NCBI GenBank assembly: GCA_937906765.1
Contig: CALCUV010000292.1
Location: forward strand, 1-23,224
From: an uncultured Prevotella sp.
GTDB taxonomy: Bacteria; Bacteroidota; Bacteroidia; Bacteroidales; Bacteroidaceae
Direction of reading: 5' to 3'
DNA length: 23,224 nucleotides
Under the pieces are notes generated by a model. It saw only the letters and a program-made list of their open reading frames with translations. It searched no databases and was not told where the DNA came from. Made by a program: the position numbers and the translations under genes. How positions within the stretch are numbered: the stretch's first letter is position 1; each line of letters begins with the position of its first letter. This document shows positions 14,779 to 22,789 of this stretch, one piece after another.

Positions 14779-16608
14779 TTATTTCTTTAATGTGTACACA
14801 CGAACCCAATCTATATCCATATAAGCAGGGAATGTTGCAGGGTCAGTGCCTTCCGACCAAGACTTTGGCGGATGTACCTGCATGTGAAGCATGAGGAAGG
14901 AAGAAATGCCGTAGTGAAACTGGTGTTCTTCCTCGGGTAAGCGAGGATAGCGCAAGGTTTCAAGTCCATTGACTGCAAAGATAACTTCTTCGGGCAGAAT
15001 TTCTACACTATACGTGTTATATTTCTCAAATTTAATGTCGGATTTGTGCTGATGATTGGGTCGATACCAGTTTTTTCGGTCGCGAAGGGTATAGGCATTG
15101 TGCGCCGTTTGGTAGGCAAATGTGTTTTTATCCACATACTCCATGATGTCCAACTCTGTGTAGAAAGGGCTTTCGGTAGTGCGATACGCCTTATCCTCAG
15201 GCAGTGTCCAAATAGCGGGCCATGTTCCCTGCGCACCCTTAATTCGTGCGCGCACTTCGATTTTGCCGTAGCGAATAGGGAGTTTTCCTTCCGACGTAAT
15301 GCCAGCCGTGAGATATTGTGCCGTATCCGTGGGGATGTAATTGTCATTATGGCGGGCGTAAAGGCGTAAGCGTCCGTGCTTAAACTCATAGAAACGCTCG
15401 TCATGGGTGAAGTGCATGAAGCAACGCACTCCCTTCACGCGCTTCATCTTGCTCCAAAGCAACGTGTCAAGACTCTTGCCGTTGAATTCGTCACTCCATG
15501 CTAATTCATAGAGGTGGTCGCGGTCGGAAGTCCGTTGTGCGCAACTGCTGATGAAGGGGAGAAAACAGCAAAGGAGTAAGAGGTATTTGCCAATGGCTGC
15601 GGGTTTCCACACTTGCTCATAGCGGCGTGCGGCATAGAGGTTGAAGAACAACGGAAGCATACGTGCCAATTTGGCAGGCAGGAAGCAGAGGAGCAAAGAG
15701 GTAAGTAAGACTTGCAATGTAAATAAGAGTCCCCACCCAGTGGAATGCTTTCTCACCGTAGTCGCTAAGCGCTTCGCAAACCACTGGGGCGCTTCGTTGC
15801 GCAATACGGTGATGTAGATTTGCATTGCACCTTGATATAACTGGCGGTCATAGCGATGGCCGAACTTCTCTTGCACCGCTTCGTAAAACGAGCGTACGGC
15901 GTAAAGATTGCTTTCTAAATGCTCGGGAGAGTTGATTTTCTTCGAGATAGACCCTGCCACCCCGTGGCGATAGGCATAATCGGCGGGAGCATCGGCATAT
16001 TCATACTTCATTCCCGCAAGGAGGCATTGCAGGTTGAATTGTGCGTCCTGCAAAGAGCGCAACTTCAGGTCCCAAGTCACACCTTTTTCCATGAGCGAGG
16101 CACGTCGGTAGATATTATTCCAAACAATGAAGGGCAGTTTGCGGGAACAGAATGCCGCAACATCGTCCTTGAAAATGGGATAACCGTAGGTGTTGAACGA
16201 AGGAGTAGCGTCAAAACGCCCCTCTCGGTAAGAGGCGGAACGGAACACCATGAAGTCCAAATCCGGTCTCGTTTGCAACGCCTTTACGCGCTGTTCCAAC
16301 CCATGGGGAGCAATATAATCGTCGGAATCAAAGAAACAAATAAATTCCCCCTTCGCTTTCGTGAGTCCTTCATTGCGACAGGTCTGCGCGCCCTTCGTTG
16401 GCTGCTCACGCTTCAAGTAATGAATGCGCGCATCCTGCTGGGAAAAAGCTGCCACGCGCTCATAATGCTCCGCATCAGAACCATCGTCAATAGCAATCAG
16501 CTCCCAATCCAGAAATGTACTTTCCTGGATACTACGCAACATCTCAATCACGTAATCAGCGTGATTAAAGACGGGCATAACTATGGAGAGGGTTACTTGA
16601 TGTGGCAT
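14779..16608 (-). CDS. Fusion of a GT2 glycosyltransferase and a GH16 lipoprotein-like domain
   Basis: This 609-residue protein joins two enzymes. Residues 6-230 are a GT2 domain (SIVMPVFN, AIDDGSD at 39-45, FFDSDDY with the DxD at 94-97). A hydrophobic segment lies at about 293-311. Residues 342-356 read like a lipoprotein signal, YLLLLCCFLPFISSC, with lipobox ISSC and cysteine 356. Residues 361-609 are a family 16 glycoside hydrolase with ELDIME (485-490): nucleophile E485, D487 and acid/base E490, in the beta-bulge form of laminarinase-like members. GH16 enzymes cut or transglycosylate beta-linked polysaccharides outside the cell. The GT2 part must act in the cytoplasm. Probably a GT gene and a GH16 lipoprotein gene merged; an internal GTG (15606) could also start the GH16 part. 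The 5' end overlaps the preceding ATP-grasp gene by 16 bases. Confidence 0.85.
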   Translation of the reverse strand: MPHQVTLSIVMPVFNHADYVIEMLRSIQESTFLDWELIAIDDGSDAEHYERVAAFSQQDARIHYLKREQPTKGAQTCRNEGLTKAKGEFICFFDSDDYIAPHGLEQRVKALQTRPDLDFMVFRSASYREGRFDATPSFNTYGYPIFKDDVAAFCSRKLPFIVWNNIYRRASLMEKGVTWDLKLRSLQDAQFNLQCLLAGMKYEYADAPADYAYRHGVAGSISKKINSPEHLESNLYAVRSFYEAVQEKFGHRYDRQLYQGAMQIYITVLRNEAPQWFAKRLATTVRKHSTGWGLLFTLQVLLTSLLLCFLPAKLARMLPLFFNLYAARRYEQVWKPAAIGKYLLLLCCFLPFISSCAQRTSDRDHLYELAWSDEFNGKSLDTLLWSKMKRVKGVRCFMHFTHDERFYEFKHGRLRLYARHNDNYIPTDTAQYLTAGITSEGKLPIRYGKIEVRARIKGAQGTWPAIWTLPEDKAYRTTESPFYTELDIMEYVDKNTFAYQTAHNAYTLRDRKNWYRPNHQHKSDIKFEKYNTYSVEILPEEVIFAVNGLETLRYPRLPEEEHQFHYGISSFLMLHMQVHPPKSWSEGTDPATFPAYMDIDWVRVYTLKK

Positions 16609-17477
16609 AAGTCGCCGAGGAGGTTGAGGAATTCTTGAGTGTAGAAGGAGTTGAGGCCCGCGGCAGAGGTGAAGGTCATTTCGCCAAAGTAGGGTTTTCC
16701 GTCCACTTCGTAGAAGTCAACGCGCAGTTCGGGAAAATCCTTTGAAAGAATGCTTGCCGCCTGAAGCATGCGTTCTAAAGATTTGGGGCGAGGTATCGGT
16801 TTCTCCGACAAAAGATAATGAGACGTTGAACGAGAATACTCGGGGTGCATCTGCCAGTCTAAATCATATACACCCACTTCACATGCCTCTTTCGTGCGAT
16901 TGTGACATGCCCAAATGTAGGCGGGAGTGCCTCGGAACGCCCAGATTTTGTAATCGACGAGTGAGGTAGAAACCACTTGCTGCTTCGTATTGTCTAAGAG
17001 TTCTTCGGCAATGATGCAGGGCTTAATCTTATTGTAATGAGGTTCCCCCATAATGCGTCCAAACTTTTTGTGAAGTAGTTTTCCGAAATATGCTGTCCAA
17101 TACGCCTTATCCAGCGTTTCCTTGTCACGACAGATAAGGGCGTCGCCACTACCATGGTTTGTTTTCATCACAAACTGGTTAGGAAGCGCATCCCAGTCAA
17201 TATCTTCGGCGCGGTCCCACTTTCCGTAGAGTCGCACGAGCATATCTTCCAATCCGCAATGCTTGATATATTCACGAACTTGGAACTTGTCAGCAAGCGG
17301 TGTCCACTGCGTCGTGTCGGAATGAAACTTCAACCATTGTATCTTCTCATTGATATCCTTGGGATTCTGCCAATCCATCCAACGCCCGAATGAGCGACGG
17401 AAGTGAATGGTGGCCAGTGTCTTGGGAGACACGTAACCCAGGATGAAGAATATGATTTTCCAGATGTGTTCTTTCAT
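16593..17477 (-). CDS. TupA-like ATP-grasp protein
   Basis: The 294-residue protein matches the ATP-grasp TupA-like family of polysaccharide clusters. Diagnostic stretches are NPKDINEKIQWLK (38-50), ADKFQVREYI (62-71), the ATP-binding loop KTNHGSGD (105-112), DYKIWAFRG (175-183) and the metal site RVDFYEVDGKPYFGEMTFT (252-270, with D254 and E266). ATP-grasp enzymes activate a carboxylate as an acyl phosphate and join it to an amine or thiol. TupA is associated with teichuronopeptide synthesis, so an amino-acid or peptide link to a uronic acid is a fair inference. The N-terminal hydrophobic stretch (6-16) may bind it to the membrane. It follows a 171-base gap and overlaps the GT2/GH16 gene by 16 bases. 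Confidence 0.85.
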   Translation of the reverse strand: MKEHIWKIIFFILGYVSPKTLATIHFRRSFGRWMDWQNPKDINEKIQWLKFHSDTTQWTPLADKFQVREYIKHCGLEDMLVRLYGKWDRAEDIDWDALPNQFVMKTNHGSGDALICRDKETLDKAYWTAYFGKLLHKKFGRIMGEPHYNKIKPCIIAEELLDNTKQQVVSTSLVDYKIWAFRGTPAYIWACHNRTKEACEVGVYDLDWQMHPEYSRSTSHYLLSEKPIPRPKSLERMLQAASILSKDFPELRVDFYEVDGKPYFGEMTFTSAAGLNSFYTQEFLNLLGDLCHIK

Positions 17478-17510
17478 TGTTTTAACAACATGTTTTTCGG
17501 AGGGAGAACA

Positions 17511-17566
17511 GGATAAGTTATCCGCATTCGTAAGTGCGATTTAGGGCGCACAAAGAGTAACTTTGT
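17511..17566. promoter_or_regulatory. Palindromes in the 171-base gap within the polysaccharide cluster
   Basis: GGATAAGTTATCC (17511-17523) is a 13-bp palindrome with a central G. ACAAAG (17550-17555) and CTTTGT (17561-17566) form a 6-bp dyad with a 5-bp spacer, which contains a plus-strand TAACTTTG and a minus-strand TACTCTTTG, the latter one base from a TAnnTTTG box. This is the widest gap in the cluster and may hold a second promoter for the genes from 17477 to 12176. Confidence 0.3.
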
Positions 17567-17648
17567 TTTTCTTATTTAAACCTTAGTTTTGCTCCGAAAC
17601 GTAAGAGTTGGTGAGAAGTCAGTTTTCTTCCCGTTATAGTTTTGACTA

Positions 17649-18818
17649 TCAATATCCAAAAGCATGTTTGGGACGCTCTGAAGGGCTCAACCTTTTCATC
17701 TTTTGCACCCATTGTAGCATCTCAGCGGTATGTTCGCCGAAGACAGGCACACCGCATGCCATTTGAAAGATCCATACACCACCAAACTGAAGATTTCCTT
17801 CTATTAAAACAACATCGCCTTTCTCGTCAATCGTCAAATCCCAATTACAGAAACCAATCTGAGGCATTGCGTAATGAAGTCGCATCGCTACATCAGTCAC
17901 TTTTGAAAACAAGGGTAAAGTATAACCCGAGAAACTTCGGGAAGTATCAGGATGCTCATAAAATCTCTCACCATATTTTGTGCTAGCATAATCATAGAGT
18001 CGACCATCGTGCTTAACACCTATAAATAAGCCTCCTTGCGATGCATTATCTACGTCCATATCTCCCCGTCCTAAACGTAAAACAGTAGGAGCAATATGAA
18101 TTTGGTCCTTCCAACGATACGTAAATACACGGAAGGTATTCACACTACGCGGATAAATATTCCGTAATGACTCATGACATACCAAGCATTCTTGAACAAC
18201 AAAGTCATCTCCCATTTGCGCGAGGATCTCCTTCAAAGATTGCTGACTCTTAAGGTCTATGCCGCCCTGTATTTCTGCTAACACACAACTTCTTCCACCC
18301 ATAGAATTCACAGATGGCTTAATGAAAAGTGTACCATGGTTGTGGAGCAAGGCAAGTGCGTTGCCAAGTGTGATAGGACGATTTTCTGCATCTAAATAAA
18401 AACCTTTGACGCACGAACAAAGCACCTGTGGTGTTTTCACACCCACTGACTTAGCTATGTGAGGCATAACGTTCTTGTCTTCAAACACAGAGTTGTATGT
18501 GTTGAAGATATTCAGGAAGTGGTCTAACTCAGGAATGTAAATATCTTCCGTCATGAAGGCGGGAGAAAACTTTCCAGAGTAGGCGGCATAGGTGCGGTGA
18601 CATGTATGATCCACCTTTTTTCCATAGTTGCTGAGATAGAATGCATCGATTGCTAGTTCTTGCTCCTTAGTAAGGTGAAAGTCCTTGATGCTCTCGAGTC
18701 TTTTAGGGTCGAAAATCACGCGCTTCTGTATGCGCTTATGGAAGGAACGAAACTTACGCTCTTGAAGTTCCCTTCCCAGTTCTGCCAATGCATGTATGAT
18801 ACGTCTGAGAATCCTCAT
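17649..18818 (-). CDS. ATP-grasp protein, sugar-transfer-associated type
   Basis: The 389-residue protein resembles the sugar-transfer-associated ATP-grasp family. It has a basic helical N-terminus (1-34), an ATP-binding FIKPSVNSMGGRS (155-167), the VVQE hinge (207-210), SVNTFRVFTY (215-224), NASQGGLFIGV (258-268) and the metal-binding end CNWDLTIDEKGDVVLIEGN (324-342, with D327, E340 and N342). It should form an amide or similar bond on a sugar or sugar acid of the polymer, but its substrate is not known. It is distinct in sequence from the TupA-like protein encoded next, so the cluster has two separate ligases. Its start overlaps the flippase stop by 4 bases (ATGA). Confidence 0.85.
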   Translation of the reverse strand: MRILRRIIHALAELGRELQERKFRSFHKRIQKRVIFDPKRLESIKDFHLTKEQELAIDAFYLSNYGKKVDHTCHRTYAAYSGKFSPAFMTEDIYIPELDHFLNIFNTYNSVFEDKNVMPHIAKSVGVKTPQVLCSCVKGFYLDAENRPITLGNALALLHNHGTLFIKPSVNSMGGRSCVLAEIQGGIDLKSQQSLKEILAQMGDDFVVQECLVCHESLRNIYPRSVNTFRVFTYRWKDQIHIAPTVLRLGRGDMDVDNASQGGLFIGVKHDGRLYDYASTKYGERFYEHPDTSRSFSGYTLPLFSKVTDVAMRLHYAMPQIGFCNWDLTIDEKGDVVLIEGNLQFGGVWIFQMACGVPVFGEHTAEMLQWVQKMKRLSPSERPKHAFGY

Positions 18819-20350
18819 GTGGTCTTTTTAAATTTTGAAGTCACTATCGTGAGCAAGTGGGTGCGTTCTTGGGAATGCAGAGATAGCATCCAAATGGAGG
18901 CAAGTCCTACGAGGGTGGTCAGTATTCCCGTCAAAATAATGCGCCAAGGCGTTTCTGCAAAAATGGATTGCGAAGCGTAGGCCGTAAGTCCCACAAAAAG
19001 GAGTGGGGGGAGCACCTTGAAAACAACGTTTCGCAGATAAGAACTCCACGTTTCGCCTGTGGCGTGACAGATGTAGGTGATGGAGGTAGCGGCACTCAGA
19101 AATTCAAATACCCAATAGAACACGAAGGCCTCGGCTATGCTGAGTCCTGCCTTGACTCCGAAATACATGGCGGGCAGGGCAAGTGTCTTGACCGTGAAAC
19201 TCCATAAGGTGAAGTTGCGAATCCGTCCCGATGCTGAAACAATGAGAGTGAGCCCCCCAGACAATTGGTCGGTGAGGGCGGAAATGAGAATCACCGTGCC
19301 AAAGGCCACACATAGTGGGGGCACTTCCTTTAACCACACGTCCAATATCGCGGGGAGTTCGGCCACAATGGGGGTTACGACCAACATTAGGATTAAGAAT
19401 CCAAACTTACACGCCGTTTCTGAAAGTCGAATAGCCCGCTCGTGGTCGCCAGCGCCCTCAGCCTTGATGATTTGTGGCTTAATGGAGTTGTGAATTGCCG
19501 AAGAAAAGAAATTCACCGAACCCTGAATCTGTGTAGCAATACCATAGGAAGAATTGAGCAACGTGCCCTTAAACAAATGATTGATAAGCACCGCCACACC
19601 TTGCGTACGCACCATAATACATCCCATGCCGTACAGACTCCATGTGGCAAAACCCACAATCTTCTTCTGTATCTCCAAATTCCATTGCCTTGGAGAGGGC
19701 AGAATGCAACTTTCGGGGTATTTGCGTTGGCAATATATGAGGAAGGCAAGAAAGTTGAACGCCATCACCAGCATGATAATTGCGGCATAGGTTGTTAGGC
19801 GATAATCGCTAAGGTAATAAAGAATAAATACTGCTGAGAGTTTTAAGACGCCATCAAGCACTTCGATGATGGAGATATACACAATATTTTCGTAAGCAAT
19901 CAGCAGGGCGCGGAAGGGTGACGTTAGCAACGTCATGAATACGGAAGTGATGACCAAAAGATACACCCACTTTGCTTCTGCCAACCTGCTGGCGTCGATT
20001 TTTAACCATCCACCGTCGAAAATTACGGAAGTGAGTGATACGAGTACCCCTGCCATCACCGTGCCGAGGATAAACAAGAGTAGGTAACTATTTGCAAAAA
20101 TGGATTTAGCCTCTTCTCGTTGTCCCGCACCATGACAAAAGGAAATGTGGCGCTGTGTCGTGAGCGTTAGGCTATTGGTAAAAAAGTTTAGAAACGAAAC
20201 AACGCCCGCAACCAACATATAAACGCCATAGTCAGACTGCCCCAACGCGTCCATAACGATACGTGTGGAGTAGAGCGACAGAATGATGTTGACGATGCTA
20301 CGTACATTCTGCGCAAGGGTATTGACTATGATTCTCGTTTTGTTGTTCAT
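18815..20350 (-). CDS. Polysaccharide flippase (Wzx-like, MOP superfamily)
   Basis: The 511-residue membrane protein has about 12-14 hydrophobic segments spread over the whole length. The N-terminus (NTLAQNVRSIVNIILSLYSTRIVMDALGQSDYGVYMLVAG) is typical of Bacteroidetes polysaccharide transport proteins of the MOP superfamily. It flips the undecaprenyl-linked repeat unit from the inner to the outer face of the cytoplasmic membrane. It lies between the Wzy-like polymerase (36 bases upstream) and the ATP-grasp gene (4-base overlap). Wzx proteins are poorly conserved, so the assignment rests on fold, size and context. Confidence 0.9.
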   Translation of the reverse strand: MNNKTRIIVNTLAQNVRSIVNIILSLYSTRIVMDALGQSDYGVYMLVAGVVSFLNFFTNSLTLTTQRHISFCHGAGQREEAKSIFANSYLLLFILGTVMAGVLVSLTSVIFDGGWLKIDASRLAEAKWVYLLVITSVFMTLLTSPFRALLIAYENIVYISIIEVLDGVLKLSAVFILYYLSDYRLTTYAAIIMLVMAFNFLAFLIYCQRKYPESCILPSPRQWNLEIQKKIVGFATWSLYGMGCIMVRTQGVAVLINHLFKGTLLNSSYGIATQIQGSVNFFSSAIHNSIKPQIIKAEGAGDHERAIRLSETACKFGFLILMLVVTPIVAELPAILDVWLKEVPPLCVAFGTVILISALTDQLSGGLTLIVSASGRIRNFTLWSFTVKTLALPAMYFGVKAGLSIAEAFVFYWVFEFLSAATSITYICHATGETWSSYLRNVVFKVLPPLLFVGLTAYASQSIFAETPWRIILTGILTTLVGLASIWMLSLHSQERTHLLTIVTSKFKKTT

Positions 20351-20386
20351 CCGCGTGAAAGGTTAACGATGAACGGTGAAAAGATT

Positions 20387-21592
20387 TTATGGGTTAACGA
20401 CTATGTCTCGTTCTTCGTTTTGGGTTTTGCTTTCCTCTTCTTCCCTGCCGTAATAATAAATGAGAATGATAAAGAAGAATATGATGGGGGTGCTGTAAAT
20501 CTCCATGAGTGACATGAGCGACCACACACCAAATGCGGCGTAGAGTGCTGTGGCATAATGGTCATTCTTTCGCAATACGCCCACAATGGAGTAGGTTGCT
20601 AGTCCAACGTAACCTAATACAGCAGGAATTCCGCCAAACAACATAAGTCCTAAGATAAGGTTGTGGGGACCTATGGCAAATGAGGCGAGGTTAGAATAAT
20701 ACCATTCTGTCGTTGGAAGTCCATACCCGATCAACGGGGATTCTGTAAACAACCGCATGGCGGCGTCCCATAGATCCGTGCGATAGGTAAAGGTGATGTC
20801 CTTTCCCAAAACATCGACAATAAACCATGTTGCATATTCATTATTCTCAATCCCTTTGCCGTTGAAGCATACAAACACTTGGAAAAATATAACGGCGCAG
20901 AGCATTCCTGTGATACATAGGCGGGAGAACCTTCGACTTGGGAGCAAACAGAAGATAAGGAAGAGCAACAGACCTACAAGGGCGGTCATGGATTGCACCA
21001 TGAACAAAATGGCCAAACTAACAACGATTAGCGGAATGAGGTTAATCCAAAACCATTTGCTATACTTTAAGCAAAGAATGTTTACAGCCAAAGCACATAA
21101 CAATCTAGGTCCCGTTTGGTTATAGTTTCCTCCGAGTAGGAATCCTGTGACGTTTTTGTTTTCGTTTGCCAATGTCACCCACAAGTGGGGATTCATTGCC
21201 ATGTGTAGAATAGCGGCGTAAATAGAAATCGTAAAACCTATGAGCAAACCAATAACTAGCGGGCGGATGTCCTCACGGTAGTAGTCGAAAAGGAAGAGTA
21301 GTGCTGTCAGACTCGCACTTTGATACACCCAGTTCTTCAAATCGTTGCCATTAAGCATCGTCACTGCTGCCACCCAAAGCAGTAGCATCAAGACGCACAA
21401 AGCAAACCTTGAAATGCCGCGTTGGTGAACAATGAACACTGCCGTAAGACAACTTGTCAACAACATTATCCCCAATGACATGTAAGACGCTCCCTGCATT
21501 TCAAGCGCCGTAAACGTCAAAGAATTATACATGGCAAAAACCAGCGCCATGAGCGCTGGTATCACCTTTAATTCTTTTAAATTGATGGTCAT
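20387..21592 (-). CDS. O-antigen polymerase/ligase-like membrane protein (Wzy-like)
   Basis: The product has 401 residues from the ATG at 21592; a TTG at 21613 would add seven. It is a polytopic membrane protein with about ten segments. A large loop (about residues 245-320) contains TYRTDLWDAAMRLFTESPLIGYGLPT and IGPHNLILGLMLFGG, the pattern of the O-antigen ligase/polymerase (Wzy_C) family. In this cluster it most likely polymerises the flipped repeat units at the periplasmic face. The C-terminus is charged. It follows the chain-length gene by 93 bases, where a small hairpin precedes the start. Ligase activity cannot be excluded from sequence alone. Confidence 0.85.
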   Translation of the reverse strand: MTINLKELKVIPALMALVFAMYNSLTFTALEMQGASYMSLGIMLLTSCLTAVFIVHQRGISRFALCVLMLLLWVAAVTMLNGNDLKNWVYQSASLTALLFLFDYYREDIRPLVIGLLIGFTISIYAAILHMAMNPHLWVTLANENKNVTGFLLGGNYNQTGPRLLCALAVNILCLKYSKWFWINLIPLIVVSLAILFMVQSMTALVGLLLFLIFCLLPSRRFSRLCITGMLCAVIFFQVFVCFNGKGIENNEYATWFIVDVLGKDITFTYRTDLWDAAMRLFTESPLIGYGLPTTEWYYSNLASFAIGPHNLILGLMLFGGIPAVLGYVGLATYSIVGVLRKNDHYATALYAAFGVWSLMSLMEIYSTPIIFFFIILIYYYGREEEESKTQNEERDIVVNP

Positions 21593-21604
21593 GAGGAAAA
21601 ACAC

Positions 21605-21633
21605 AGGAATCAAAGTTCGTTCAAATGATTCCT
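21605..21633 (-). other. Hairpin just upstream of the polymerase start
   Basis: AGGAATCA (21605-21612) and TGATTCCT (21626-21633) form a perfect 8-bp stem with a 13-base loop. On the minus strand it is followed by GTGTTTTT and, 13 bases after the stem, by the ATG at 21592. It may be a weak terminator or attenuator between the chain-length and polymerase genes, or affect translation. Confidence 0.4.
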
Positions 21634-21685
21634 TACTTTATGAAAAGAATTACTGCCTTTGTTTTAATTCTGTTACAAATAATCG

Positions 21686-22777
21686 TTACGAATTCAGTTG
21701 TTCGTCGGCTACTTTCTTGGTCCCGATTCCGAAAATCTCTTTTCTGATTAACCAGAACGTAATGACGATTCCTGCAAGCAGGCACATGCCGATGACAAAG
21801 AGCATACGCTTCGGACCCGCTGGTTGTGTAGCGACGGTGGAACTCTTAAGCACAGTGAAGGCAGGCGTGTTTTCCTGAATCTTTGCCTTCATGGTTTCCA
21901 ACTGTGTGGAAAGCGCTGTGTAGGCATTGAGTTTGAGCGCACGGTCAGTTTCCAATTTTTCACGCTTTGAGATAACGGACTGACGGATAGCACCCGTGTG
22001 GCTGTCGCAGAACCAACTGTAGGCAGCGGTTGCCTTGTCGAACTCAATGCGTGCGGAATCAACGAGCGCTTGATAATACTGGGCATCCATGCGTGCCTTG
22101 CTCGTGCGATACATAACGATGAATTCCTGAAGGCGTTTGCATACCGAGTCGGTCATTGTGGCTGCGATGAGCGGGTCTTGGTCAGAGACGGTAATCGTGA
22201 TGACTTCAGTCTTTTTATCTATGTTGCAGAGAATCTTTTGTTGGATAATCTCCATTAATGCAAAGTCTTGCTCGGACATCATTTTGGGATTAATGTCCTT
22301 TGCAGAGAGCGCCGTGCCCTTTTTCTTCTCTTTAAAAAGTGACGTTACCCAACGCTTGGCCGCAAGAAAGGGTTGGGTGATGGGGTTTTTCTTTTGGTGC
22401 TTCTTGATATAGGTGTAGTAATCCGTGTCAATCTCTCCGTCGATGGACTTTACATGAATGTCGTAAAGACTTACGATAAACTCGGGCGACTGGAAGAGTT
22501 CGGGGTAGAGCAAAGGGTAGATGGCGTCGCTACTACCGCCTAAGGCATCGAGATTAAACCCAAATGATGAGGCGAGACTTGAGAGTCCTCCTGCGGCAGT
22601 CTCACCTGCGTATTCGGGAGCAAGAGCAGCGCTACTGCGGTAGTAGCGTGGTTGGGGAAATATCCAACCACATGCCAAGAGGAATACGACAGGTAGCACC
22701 TTAAAGTAAACCTTTTTGCGCTGCCAGATAATTGCGAAGCAGCGCGCTAAGTCTATGTGATGTTGTTTCTTTTCCAT
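21686..22777 (-). CDS. Chain-length determinant protein (Wzz-like polysaccharide co-polymerase)
   Basis: The 363-residue protein has the Wzz layout: a short cytoplasmic start, a first membrane helix (about 25-42), and a periplasmic region beginning YYRSSAALAPE. A long helical part (about 200-310) and a proline-containing ATQPAGPKRM come just before the second helix (about 329-347). It controls polymer length with the Wzy-like protein. It has no C-terminal tyrosine kinase domain of the Wzc type, so any kinase must be encoded elsewhere. The insert SSFGFNLDALGGSSDAIYPLLYPELFQSPEF is common in Bacteroidetes members. It starts 12 bases after the stop of the export gene. Confidence 0.92.
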   Translation of the reverse strand: MEKKQHHIDLARCFAIIWQRKKVYFKVLPVVFLLACGWIFPQPRYYRSSAALAPEYAGETAAGGLSSLASSFGFNLDALGGSSDAIYPLLYPELFQSPEFIVSLYDIHVKSIDGEIDTDYYTYIKKHQKKNPITQPFLAAKRWVTSLFKEKKKGTALSAKDINPKMMSEQDFALMEIIQQKILCNIDKKTEVITITVSDQDPLIAATMTDSVCKRLQEFIVMYRTSKARMDAQYYQALVDSARIEFDKATAAYSWFCDSHTGAIRQSVISKREKLETDRALKLNAYTALSTQLETMKAKIQENTPAFTVLKSSTVATQPAGPKRMLFVIGMCLLAGIVITFWLIRKEIFGIGTKKVADEQLNS

Positions 22778-22789
22778 TTTTCAGAATCG

